NCBI GenBank assembly: GCA_037389465.1
Contig: JAZARR010000074.1
Coordinates: 2,666,001 to 2,730,000, forward strand
Source: Baylisascaris procyonis
Taxonomy: Eukaryota > Nematoda > Chromadorea > Rhabditida > Ascarididae
Reading direction: 5' to 3'
Length of the DNA: 64,000 nucleotides
The notes below the pieces were generated by a model that saw only the letters and a list, made by a program, of their open reading frames with translations, was not told the DNA's origin and did not search any database. The translations under genes were made by a program, and so were the position numbers. Below, piece after piece: positions 1 to 9,899 of this stretch (its first letter is position 1; the number at the start of each line of letters is the position of its first letter).

Positions 1-87
1 TAATGGAAGATATAAGACAATAGCAGTATTAGCCATGGCGAAGAATACTTGCATCTCTGCTCGTTTAGGCAATTTTCTGCTCATTAC

Positions 88-1335
88 CGTGCTGATTAAT
101 GACGAAAGCATCGAGGGTCACGTTGTCACCCAAAAAGTAAATCCTATAATTGTAGGGGTAGAGAAACTGCATTATCGCATATAAATATGCACTCGTAGCG
201 ATGAGAAAATATTTAAGCTATACGTTTACTGTCACTAATGAATTGCTTGTAAAAATCATGCACCGATTGTAGTACACTATTAGAACTTCTACATCCCTTT
301 ATAAAGGAAAAAATAGAGTCATGTTCAGCTAAGAAGTGGATATTTTTTTGGAATGACATCAGATGTTCATGAATCGCATTACTACATAGAAGAGACTCCT
401 TACTGGACGCACGGTTGCATTACAATTCCATATTGGAAGCTTGTATGTGGAAAGGTGGCAAATGTTATTGCTTTTAGAGGGATCAACACGGTATAACACA
501 TCCCCTGTTGAGGTGGTGAATTGTAGAAGAGAATCTAGGGCAGCATTGTGTGGCACTTCGCTCATTCCCAAAAGACGACATCCACGCCTACAGAATTTTT
601 TAATGAGAGCTAAGAGGCTTTTTTTTAGCTAGAGGTGTAGCTAATCGTGAATTATACACATAAATTAGGGCGGTGCAGAGGTCATTAACATAGTCAAGAA
701 GCAACACATCTGAGAGTGACATCTTCGCGAAAGAAAACCAACAGCAGACTGTTATTTTAGTGTTCAGCGAGAAAGTGTGCTGAGTGGAGGAATTTAAGAT
801 GACGAATTCTTACAACTAACTACACCCAGCAATCGTCGTTCACCTATTCCATCTTTAACCTCAGTGGTTTTCGGTTTCAAATTATGAAAGAGAGGCAACT
901 TTGGCATGAAAAGGTCTGCGAATGCAACTTCAAAAAGCGGCATAAAAACCGAGCCGTAGTCCGGCATACTTTTGTACTGCGTTGAATTCCCATCGAGTTT
1001 CTCAGATCACTTCGTTTCTGCTTCCTCTATTCTTCCAGTTGCCGTCTGCAACAGCAGCTCTACTCCATTGAATTACAGTACGGCTGCATCGAAAATACCG
1101 CATCTCTTATGAAGGCTTGATAAAGGATTTTTAGTGGAGTAAATGCCGATGAATTTGACTGTTTTGCTTCGGCATTTGACCACATTGAAGAGATAATAAG
1201 TAACATCAAAACTATGCTGAGAATATTGCTGAGTTTTTTTGCACCAATTTTTTTTTTTTGCGACGATCTTTTTGTGGGATTGCTATTTGAGGAAATTGCA
1301 CATTGCATCGGATTGCTCGAGCAACATATATACAT
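88..1335 (-). CDS. Unrecognised multi-exon secreted or membrane protein (partial)
   Basis: Four minus-strand exons join in phase: 976-814 (or from 1000, same phase), 748-658, 587-404 and 166-88. Acceptors are ..CGCAG, AATAACAG, TTCTGTAG and ATAATGCAG; donors include T|GTAAGA, GT|GTATAA and CCA|GTAAGG. Every junction carries matching 1-, 2- or 0-nt phases, which is hard to get by chance. The deduced protein has the stretches MPDYGSVFMPLFEVAFADLF, STGDVLYRVDPSKSNNICHL and FLYPYNYRIYFLGDNVTLDA, with sequons NST, NAT and NVT, suggesting an extracellular or luminal region. A further open stretch at 1335-1060 holds a hydrophobic segment (LSNILSIVLMLLIISSMW) after a lysine-rich run and may be the N-terminal exon, but its donor is not settled. 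The last exon either splices on at CACG|GTAATG (next exon outside the window) or reads six more codons to a stop at 63-65. The family is not recognised. Confidence 0.6.
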
Positions 1336-1628
1336 TGGCGGTGAAGAAAGCCGATTAGTAATGTAATATCACTCAAGGAGCTGAGAACTTTTCTGAGTGA
1401 AATTTTACAAGATGAATTAATTTCACAAAATTCGCTGCCTTTAATAACACTATCGATCCTACAGATAAAAGTTGACTTTTATTGAGAATTCGTGATCGCA
1501 CTGTTAACACTTAAGCAAAAATAAGCCATGACTGTGGTTAATTAAGACAGCCTAAAATACCTGAAGGAAATCTTCATCGACGTGCTTCTCCATCCGGCAT
1601 ATACCTTCAAATCTGTTCAGAGCGATTA

Positions 1629-2536
1629 ATGAAACATATTGTAAGATTTCTTTTTTTGCTCGCCATACTCTGCATTACAGATAGTGAACAATTCTATTGC
1701 AAACAGAGTTAAAATTTTCCTTTTCGTTACATATGAAAATTGCTAAACCTTTTTTTTCAGAGATGTTTGTGTATCTCTGATGAGGTTCTTGCTCACTGAT
1801 GTCTTACACATTATGCAATTGATTCGAAAAAGTGGTGCTTCAAAATATGAAATGATCGCATTTGCATTATTTTTTTTTTTTTAATTTTTTGCATCAAATT
1901 TGCGTTTTCGTAGTTGCTGACACATTTTCCAGTGTTTTCTTTAACCACTGATTCGTTTCAGCAAAGTTTTGGAATGCATCCGTCTGACGACTATGACGAC
2001 TATGTGGATGAAAATTATGTGGAGTGCTCGATACTGGTATGTTTTTTGAGGTAAGATTGGAAACTATATTCTTAAGCGGATGCATCCTCGTTTGTAATCA
2101 GCAGCATCTGACTAACAAGTTTTATGGGTTGACGAAACTCACAACAGCTGGTTTCTCAGCTATGTGATTCCATCCATTGCTTCCTTGGAAAAGAAGCGTT
2201 GTTCAGCTATCATGAAAATTACCGTGGACATGCTCTGCCTAAGTGTTGAGCAACTATATCCGTTGGAAAATGTGCCTTATGTAAGCGGCATTCGTATCTT
2301 ACTACTTGTTTTCCTTTTCGTACTGCTTCATGCGAAACTTCGGACGATTAAATTACATTATGAGTTGGTAATGAAGTCTTGCCTTCTTGTTTGGTCGTTC
2401 ACCTGCAATAGGTCTATGGATTGATAATCATTGTTGATGAAGGTATTTTTTGAGCAAACATGGAATTTAATGTTTGCTTAGGAGGGATTTTATAACACTC
2501 ACTTTCGTCTGTCCCAGAACCCGATTGCATAACAAA
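1629..2536 (+). CDS. Candidate small secreted protein gene, frame uncertain
   Basis: ATG at 1629 opens a classic signal peptide (MKHIVRFLFLLAILC, then ITDSEQFYCKQ). Candidate downstream exons are about 1761-1784 (after TTTTTTTTCAG), 1962-2036 (after ATTCGTTTCAG, donor CTG|GTATGT), 2160-2280 (after GGTTTCTCAG, donor TAT|GTAAGC) and 2483-2533 (after TTTGCTTAG). The exons are open in two frames. One frame gives an acidic, Tyr-rich stretch (HPSDDYDDYVDENYVEC) followed by a Cys-containing tail that stops at 2247-2249. The other runs through all exons, phase 0 at the last junction, and ends LENVPY + EGFYNTHFRLSQNPIA then TAA. The exon 1 donor is weak (AGA|GTTAAA). The family is not recognised. Only the signal peptide and the splice sites of 1962-2036 and 2160-2280 are well supported. 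Confidence 0.42.
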
Positions 2537-2543
2537 AGTGAAA

Positions 2544-2687
2544 ATGTCTAAAAAGGGCAAGAAGTTCACCAAAAGAGCTGGAACTATGGGGACACCTCGT
2601 AAACGCAACAGACATCGCAAGCAGCTTGAAACATATTCCGAAAATAGTGTCACTGAGCCGAATATAACACCTCTACAACAGGCTTGA
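2544..2687 (+). CDS. Short basic ORF, 47 codons
   Basis: ATG at 2544 begins a lysine/arginine-rich ORF (MSKKGKKFTKRAGTMGTPRK and onward) that ends TPLQQA with TGA. It is open upstream for another 16 codons, past a possible acceptor (TCTGTCCCAG) at about 2519. It overlaps the end of the preceding gene model in a different frame, so it may be an alternative terminal exon, a separate small ORF, or chance. The composition (many K, R, N) looks like a nuclear or ribosome-type tail, but no family is recognised. The 153-codon ORF on the opposite strand here is judged antisense noise. Confidence 0.25.
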   Translation: MSKKGKKFTKRAGTMGTPRKRNRHRKQLETYSENSVTEPNITPLQQA

Positions 2688-2973
2688 GCAAATCTGTTGA
2701 TATGATATCTCTTCTGCCTCTCTAAATAATCAGCTAAAAATACTGCATGTGCCAATTCCATGAAATTCATTATGCACATGTGATTCATGAAGTGGGTGGC
2801 CGTCAGATATTTAAATTTTGATGAAGGCGATTCTACGATGCAGATTTCCTTGTTAAATTGTATTGCAAAGACCAAGTAATACGCTTAGGCGTATATTTAT
2901 GAATCTCTGCCTGGCAGTTTCTGCGGTCGCTTCAGCTCGCAGCCTGCAACAACCAGGTTTACTAGTTGAAGTG

Positions 2974-3090
2974 TCTTTTTTTTTGGTGGTTAAGTTTGGT
3001 AGTTGAAGTGTAAAACATAGAACGCTGTCGTCTTTCCAATTTCATTATGTGAAACCTCACGGCCATCTTTTTTTTTTTTTGGTGGTTAAG
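2974..3090 (+). repeat. Two copies of a poly-T / GGTGGTTAAG motif
   Basis: A run of T followed by GGTGGTTAAG ends at 2994 and again at 3090, 96 bp apart. TAGTTGAAGTGT also occurs just before the first copy and again just after it (about 3000). This looks like a local partial duplication or two decayed retroelement ends. Confidence 0.5.
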
Positions 3091-3094
3091 GAAA

Positions 3095-4850
3095 GCACAA
3101 TACTTGCACATCGAATTGATTCAGCATGAGGTCGGGTGAGCTCTAGAGGACAAAAAGTGTTCGTTTAGCTCGGAATTTCTACAAGAGTTGCTCTGCAATA
3201 GTATGATCACAGGTATGAATATCAACACATGAGTGCCAACACATGTAATCATTAAAGTTTTGACATTATTGTCGCATATTCGAACTTTTTATTTGAGCGA
3301 TCGATTGAAATTTCAAAATCAAATTATTTCAACCACTTAGCACGCCTTGCCATTCGTTTTCCGAAAATTTTGCGGCCAATGTCGATATAATTTACCCTAT
3401 TTGTTTCTTGCAGACTTTTCATGTCTTCCATTGCCTATCGAAATTATTTATCAACTGGATGTGTAGGATGGCATATCGATGCGCATTGCTTTCACTGATA
3501 ATGTGGACTAGTCAGTATCCATATGCAACTGAAGTTTCCTCTTTAACCATGATTTCTTTTCATAAATTCTCTGAGAATGGTGCTATAATGACATCCGATC
3601 TTTGCGCACTTCTGCACATCTGCATTTCTTTGTCCATTTGGAGGTTTCTTGTGAATTCCTTAATTTATAGCCATAAATTTTATTGAGTCTAAAGCATGCT
3701 ATATGATAATGCGTGTTTCCGATTGCACAGCAACTTCATAATCCTTGATGTCATTTACTGAAATTAAAGTTGCAATGAATGTTGAAAGTTCTCTTCCTTC
3801 TGCTAATAGTCGAGTGCAAATTGAAATGCAATTTTTGCATGAGTCTTTGCGCAGTTCATGGATTCGATAAACAAGCGCAAACGCTTTTTATTGTGTTATT
3901 AGTAGTATATTTATTTGCTCCGAAGAGCTGAAATATGTAAACATGGACATCGTTTCGATTCTCTGACGATATTTCTTATTATTTTCAATTTTTAGACTTT
4001 GTGCAATTTAATTTTTAGTAGGAACTTTAAATTTATTGAATATTAACATTTCTCATTCTGTCTGAAGCAATCAGCATCCACCGAGCACTATTCCGCGATC
4101 ATCACAGTGATTGAAAACAATTCCACAAGAGAAACTCGGAAAATGAATGGCTGTGCTTGCTTCTGATCATTTTTTCTTCTAGAAGTTTGTACCATTCACG
4201 CTAGAGCTTCTGCTTGTTTCTAGCATCCTGAAAAATATGTTGAACATAGAGAGAAAGAAGTAGATAGGAGCATATCTGAATTTTCTCGCATTTGACTATA
4301 TGTAATTATGGAAATAGTCTTTAAGAGGAAGATATTCAGAGAATTATATCATTTTATGCAGTGAAGCTAGCAGGCCAATTTAAAAAAAAAAGACTGTTCT
4401 CCATTGTTACTGGTTTTCACTACGAAATACCTTTTGTGATCCTTCGTTCCTTTCGCGCATAGGTACTTTTTGACCAATATTGTCCCTTATTATATTTACT
4501 GAAATGAAGATTCGCATTTTTAGATTGTGCTTGTTCCGCTGAAATAAACAACTAGGAGTCTAAAGTGACTCATATGCTTGCCAGTAATCCCACCTGAGCT
4601 CGCTGTTTCCCAATTCATCCCACAGATATAAATTTTGCTGACGAATTTCTTCAAATTCTTGCTAGTTTATGATGAGCGAATATAAAATACCTTTTTTGAT
4701 CGTCCTTTCAATGAAAGGAACAGGATATTCTTCCATGGCGGTAGATCCATGATCGTTAGCATGAGAATTGCAAAATCAACTCTAAGTCAACGTTTGAAGG
4801 TAGGAATACAATAATCGACGTATCGACTATGTTCAGTTTCTTAAAGGAAT
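3095..4850. other. Mostly noncoding stretch
   Basis: No gene can be supported. One possible exon follows TTTCTTGCAG at about 3413, reading SCLPLPIEIIYQLDV before a stop, which is reminiscent of an F-box start. It is too short and lacks a convincing donor. Confidence 0.4.
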
Positions 4851-4858
4851 GCTTTCAG

Positions 4859-4962
4859 ACTTTTCATACCCGAAAACTTCCACTCGTATAAACAAACGAC
4901 AATCTGAACACTTCGGAAGACGAAGGACAGTGTCTTCCCCTTCACGAAGTTTGCTTTCATGA
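4859..4962 (+). CDS. Candidate terminal exon, basic Ser/Arg-rich C-terminus
   Basis: A good acceptor (AGGAATGCTTTCAG) is followed by 34 codons, after two carry-over bases, to TGA. The product reads FSYPKTSTRINKRQSEHF and then GRRRTVSSPSRSLLS. Such basic, serine-rich tails are common at the cytoplasmic ends of channels and receptors. The upstream exon that would supply the one-base phase was not identified. The 127-codon ORF on the opposite strand is regarded as a shadow. Confidence 0.4.
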
Positions 4963-5536
4963 GAGAAGGAAAAGATGTCATTTTTGAAATCTGACCATAT
5001 TCTGTGCCCTCCTTAGCTTGGTCCGTACCGTGTTCAAAGAGCCCTAGTCGCCGGGTTCGCAAACCAAAGGCATCCGTGTGACGAATTTTCTTGTGTAATG
5101 TTAATGTATGTAATTTGCAAAAAGCTGTCGTTGTGCGCTGGATTCTAGTGACCTTAGATAGCAAGAGATGCGGAGAGATCATAAGAAAGTAGGAATAATA
5201 AGGAAATTTGTAGCTCGAAAACAAGCCACAAAAGAAGCCTGGCTAAAACCTTTAATTGATACAACGAGGCAATATGGGCCAACTAACGCCTAATTTGAGT
5301 ATAGCACATATTTTCGAATTACGCGTTAAAGAGTGACGTTGGAAAAGAAAGTGCACAGGCATTTTCTTCAAGAAACGCTCAAATGATGCCTTATATATCT
5401 CACTCGCGCTATTTGATCTTTATAGGGAGAATAAAATATAACATGATAGCATTCAATATTACTGCAAATGAGGAGTATTCGTCAGTCACTCATTGCAAAG
5501 TAAAATTCGATGTGTAGATTTTGCGGGTCTTTACAG

Positions 5537-5896
5537 CGGAGCTCATTATTATCTCAGCATATGATGCTCGTGACGGACAATATGACTGCATCAACCTATA
5601 TATTGCTTCAGCGGCCGCATAATATCTTACAGAAGAATTTGTTATACAGTTTGGCTTCGATAAATGAGGTTGTGAGCTTTTAAAAGTGATGAGATAGTTC
5701 GGGTTACTCAATAGCGGTTATTTTTTTACCATGTTTTCATATTATTTATAGCAGCAAACGATTATGTCGCCTCAAATAAACGGTATTGATTGATGGGAGG
5801 AAAGATTCATTGATGAGGGGAATTTATTTATTCTTTCAGAAATGTCAACAAAAAATTTTTGATTTATGCGAGTTGGCGAGGAATTCTTCGAAATAA
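5537..5896 (+). CDS. Two candidate exons of an unrecognised protein
   Basis: Exon 5537-5671 lies between GGGTCTTTACAG and the donor GTT|GTGAGC and encodes exactly 45 codons (MMLVTDNMTASTYILLQRPH, then NILQKNLLYSLASINEV). The next good acceptor, TTATTCTTTCAG, gives a phase-0 exon 5840-5896 that reads KCQQKIFDLCELARNSSK and stops. The 168-bp intron is a normal size for a nematode. The second exon is also open for about 60 codons in another frame (KFLIYASWRGILRNNELFRQ), so its use is less certain. The family is not recognised; it may belong to the same locus as 4859-4962 or 6939-7661. Confidence 0.42.
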
Positions 5897-6938
5897 TGAG
5901 CTATTTCGACAACGTGGAGGAGGGAAAACGTTGACATATGAAAGCAATGAAGTTGCATGCGATAAGGGCAAATGTTTTGCTGACCGAATGCATTTGAATA
6001 GCCATATACTGTGCTATGCTTAATTTCTTGCCTGTAAAGGAATTTGAATAGCATCTCTAAAGAGGGTTTTTAGGTTTTCAGATGCAAATGTTTCTGACGC
6101 GTGCAACCAATTCATAGTTCAGATATGGCCCCGGAGTCGGACTTAGGTTCGCTTCACCAAATATTGCGCTAAACGTGGTCATTTTCTGTTCTAGGACTCA
6201 TGGTCCCTCTCACCAGGCAATTCTAGCTGGACACTTACTTCATGGACTTGCAAAAAAATTCGTAGGATGAATGTTTATTTCGAGCATCTGGTTCGAAAAA
6301 AAAAATCAATCGGTTTCTTCTTTGAGGATTGAAATTCCCTAGCATAAGCGCTTTCAAGGGAGGAAATAGCGAAATTTATGTAGCATAAAAAACTAAAAAT
6401 TCTCTAATCCGGCGCATTAGGTGGATCAAAGTGTGGAATATCAACTTGAAAGAAAAAGTTCAAACTCTAGAAGTGAGTGAGCTTCTTTGATCCTCATCAT
6501 TTAAGTGATTTTGCAAGTGGTAAGCCTCGCCAAATACCATAAACGAAGCTTGCAGCAAAGAGCTGTTGAAATTATTACGTTGAATTTGTGGCCTTCCTGC
6601 ACTTTTTAAATGATAAAAGGATGACAAAATGTTCAACAGGAAGGAAAAGCATTGTTGAAGGCGACAGTTGGTGCTCCATTTCATGCCCTATCTCTATCTT
6701 ATAGAGCATGAAGTGTTTCAATTTCACTGCTCACTCTCTTCTGCAATCTGCATTAGTCATCGCTATTAGCAAATCCCTTAAAGTTTGTCAACAAAACACG
6801 AAAATATTAAAAGACCATTTTCAAAGAAGAATTCTTCAATTTCAATCATTTCGTTTTAGTTGATGATGAAACGGCTTTTTTTTTGTTTGCGCAAAAAATG
6901 GTAATTATTTCGCATTGATTACTGTGGTAAACTTTCAG

Positions 6939-7661
6939 CGATAAGATTTAATAAAAGTGCGCACACTCCCATCATACTTCCATATGTGCAGCGCATCAAA
7001 AATTTCACAAAGAGAGCTAGGCACTTTGAAAGGTGAGAGGAACAATAAGAAATCAATTAAAGTAACTGAGAGTAAAGTAGGTTCGGAAGGCTCCGATAAA
7101 GAAAAAAGAAAGCAAGCTCAAGCCAACATACTGCATGAGGCGGAGAATTTGCAAAAACTTTTTGTTTGAAAGTTGTAAATCAAAGTTTTCTTCTATTTCC
7201 ACTGAATCCTATGTTACCGACGTTGGGGATGTGAATAGGGCCACTCGTCTCGCTTGGGAGAAGTGGTGCGAGTTGCTTTTCTTGCATGGCTTAGTGCACC
7301 TCAGGTTGATTTTCTTCGCAGGAGCAGGATTAAAAGTTGCAGCCACAGGAACCCGGTGGTCCAAACAAATTGCAAGAGCCCGCGTGATGACGACAACGGC
7401 TAAGACCACTATCACCAATGCGGGCTCCAAACTTGCTAAACGTCATGGGGACTCACGGACCAAAGCCTTAACTCAACGCAACCATGTTTTGAGCAGCATG
7501 TTTTCGCCTCTTCTCTTATTCCGTTGTTAATTTAAATATGACCCACTTGCAGGTATTTCGAAGACCATTGCCCACCGTCCAAGGAGGAACCAATCACTCT
7601 AAGCCACCTGCAACTTCTCGTATTGTGGATTAGCCTTGCAATTCTTATTCTGATTCCTTAG
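6939..7661 (+). CDS. C-terminal exons of a membrane protein, possibly an ionotropic receptor
   Basis: Exon 6939-7032 (acceptor AACTTTCAG, donor GAAAG|GTGAGA) encodes IRFNKSAHTPIILPYVQRIK and then NFTKRARHFE, with two carry-over bases at each end. Exon 7553-7661 (acceptor CCCACTTGCAG) continues in phase as YFEDHCPPSKEEPITLSHLQ and then LLVLWISLAILILIP before TAG. The order (basic helix ending in ERYF, a Cys-Pro spacer, then a final hydrophobic segment opening with LxxLQ) resembles the end of the S2 domain and M4 of ionotropic glutamate/IR-type receptors. That is pattern recognition only. A possible alternative last exon at 7327-7404 (after TTCTTCGCAG) also fits the same phase and stops after NCKSPRDDDNG. 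Upstream exons were not resolved. Confidence 0.45.
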
Positions 7662-9000
7662 TCATTCAGTTATGGTGCACAGTTTGCTTTCGAATTTCTT
7701 GGAAGCGACGGCCAATCACTTGAGATAGGACATTGGGCTTGAGATATAGGAGGATATGTCGTCGCTGCTACTTTCCTGGTTTATAAATTATGACCATCAA
7801 AAGATAGAGGGATGTAAGCGCACGCAAAACCATGGCGACCTCATCGGTATGCTCGTAAAATGTTAGCCTCAGGCGTTAAAAAAGCAATATTTTTAAATGT
7901 TTTTTTTATGATTTAGCTCCCCCTTCTTTCTTTCTCCCTTTCTCTACACAGTGAGGAAATCACTTTGCACACAGGTAAGGTTACTGCGGCCTGTCGATGA
8001 ACAGCGTTGTGCTCCCTCTTCGAGCGCGATTTCGAACTCTTCCTACGATGACGATATTCCAGAAAAAAATCGGGAGCTATGATTGATCAAGGAGTGTTGC
8101 TGACGACAGGTATTTCGGAAGCGAATAAACCGCATCCATCGCCGTGGAAGCTGCATATATTAGTAAATATACATTAGTAAAGAGAACCACTTTATGTAAA
8201 CTCTCGCAATGCCTCGTGTTCTCGAGTTTTCTACCTGTCATTCTCACTCATTCGTTGCTGAAACCATTCTCTGTCGTGCTAGGCTGTAATAAAACGAAAC
8301 ATGACATCGAGTTGGTGGATTGCATTTAGATATCAAATGAAGTGGATCTAAGCAATTGGAATAGAATTTCGGAGTTATCGAAATCAAAGTATCCTGCTAA
8401 TATTTTATGGCATTTTATTTGCAAATGATAGCTGCTGATCTGCGCTTAAGTTCGCATGTTTCTCGTAACATCAAGTTGAGAACAATGGCGCATTATTGTT
8501 GCTGATGCTCACACATATTCCTCTATCTGAAAAGCGAAATTATGAGAAACATAAGCTTTCTAAGCCATTTCATTAGGTTAATTTCAGTCATTCTTACTTT
8601 CTCTGTGCACATTAAAGAGCCGTTTCGTCGATCGACATAGATTCTTTCTTTTACTGCATACCTTGCAAACAACAAACGATTTGCAATTTTTTCATTGCAA
8701 TCATTTTATAAGCCAATCATCCATCACTCAAAACACCCATAACGATGATGACACAATAGCGAAATGACAACTGACAACCCCAAAACTGAATTCTGATCAC
8801 TGTTGCGCGCTTTTGAGCTTGTTTTATCTTTGTGCTAGGATGCGCCTTTAGTGTTACAACTGAGCGTTTCCTGTGCTCATGTTGCCGAGAAATGATATTG
8901 TGCCATCAGTTTTAATAATCGCTCCCTATTTAACATCCTTGTTCAAAAATCCAATGTGGAAAACTTTTCTTCACTGAACGCGTCAATCTACTACGGCAAT
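7662..9000. other. Intergenic-looking DNA with isolated splice-like sites
   Basis: A 23-nt stretch (7952-7974) is bracketed by a perfect acceptor (TCTCTACACAG) and donor (CACAG|GTAAGG). At about 8111, CAG|GTATTTCGGAAG repeats the first 12-14 bases of the 7553 exon. After TTTGTGCTAG at about 8838 there are 18 codons (DAPLVLQLSVSCAHVAEK) and a stop. None can be built into a gene. Confidence 0.35.
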
Positions 9001-9019
9001 CAGTAAAACTTCACATCTA

Positions 9020-9217
9020 TCACGATGTCAGATCCTTTTGCCATTCGTTTTTGCACCTCAACGGAATTTCCATAAGTTGACCGGTATCTTTCGAGATTTC
9101 ACTTCCGCTATATGTGGAACAGATGAGGACCTTCTCACTTTGTTTGAAATCCGATGTGTTTCGGCGATCGAAACGAGTAACGAACATCCTGCCACAAAAT
9201 TCAAAATAAAAAAGCAA
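9020..9217 (-). CDS. Candidate minus-strand terminal exon
   Basis: After the acceptor TTGAATTTTGTGGCAG on the minus strand the frame is open to TGA at 9020. The product reads MFVTRFDRRNTSDFKQSEKV, then LICSTYSGSEISKDTGQLME. The plus strand is also open here for a similar length, so strand assignment is uncertain. No family is recognised. Confidence 0.27.
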   Translation of the reverse strand: MLFYFEFCGRMFVTRFDRRNTSDFKQSEKVLICSTYSGSEISKDTGQLMEIPLRCKNEWQKDLTS

Positions 9218-9436
9218 ATTACTGGTTCAAAAATGGTTTGTAACTAAAGAGTACGCTTCTGCTCAGGTGAAGATCTTTAGATCGTTGTTTAGTTGGGGAC
9301 TTTCAAAACTTTAGATTAGTAAGAATCGAGAAATTCTGTATGCGCTACTATTTCTCATCAACAAATGCATTGAAGGAGCGTATGTGCCACTTCCTTAGCG
9401 TTCCAAAAGTGCATCTCATCTCGTGAAGAGCTCATT

Positions 9437-9889
9437 ATGGAAATATGTGAAACATTCGCTATTCATTTGTCATTTATTATTTCTCTAAAATTTTGTTGCA
9501 TTTATTGCATCGACGCAAATATGAACCAATTCTGCCAATATGAAATTCCATTAATGATGCTTGACGCTTTATTACTTCAATTCTCGAACACCCACGATCG
9601 GCGCTCCGAGAAAAAAAGGAAGCTTCAGGACTACGTTGTTACAGACAGTTGGAAAGTTGGCATTTGCATACTTGTGTGCGACTTGTGCAATTCCCATTGC
9701 AATTGTTCACCACTAAATTGTTTTGTGTATAGGTACGCCCGTGAATTTGTTCACAAAAAGAATGACGTTATATTATTGTCGATAAAATTGCCCAATGAGG
9801 CTTGCTATGGAGTGATGTCAGATTTGGCCGACCAGAGAAGTAGTGATGGTTGGATCATCATAGAGCAAGATGACCAGCAATTCTTCTGA
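9437..9889 (+). CDS. Long ORF, 150 codons, unrecognised
   Basis: This is one of the two longest open frames in the window and begins with ATG. In DNA of this composition only a fraction of one such ORF is expected by chance. The last third (REFVHKKNDVILLSIKLPNE, then ACYGVMSDLADQRSSDGW) has protein-like composition and follows a possible acceptor (TTTTGTGTATAG) at 9731, so the true gene may use only 9732-9889 as a terminal exon. The middle part (LVCDLCNSHCNCSPLNCF) looks more like noncoding sequence. No domain is recognised. Confidence 0.38.
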   Translation: MEICETFAIHLSFIISLKFCCIYCIDANMNQFCQYEIPLMMLDALLLQFSNTHDRRSEKKRKLQDYVVTDSWKVGICILVCDLCNSHCNCSPLNCFVYRYAREFVHKKNDVILLSIKLPNEACYGVMSDLADQRSSDGWIIIEQDDQQFF

Positions 9890-9899
9890 AGGGACCTAC

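Noticed and set aside
2414..2875. 153-codon minus-strand ORF
   Set aside because: It is antisense to plus-strand splice-bounded exons, starts at a non-ATG codon, and its sequence reads like a shadow of the basic plus-strand frame.
4841..5224. 127-codon minus-strand ORF
   Set aside because: Antisense to a better supported plus-strand terminal exon (4859-4962); the composition of the rest is unremarkable.
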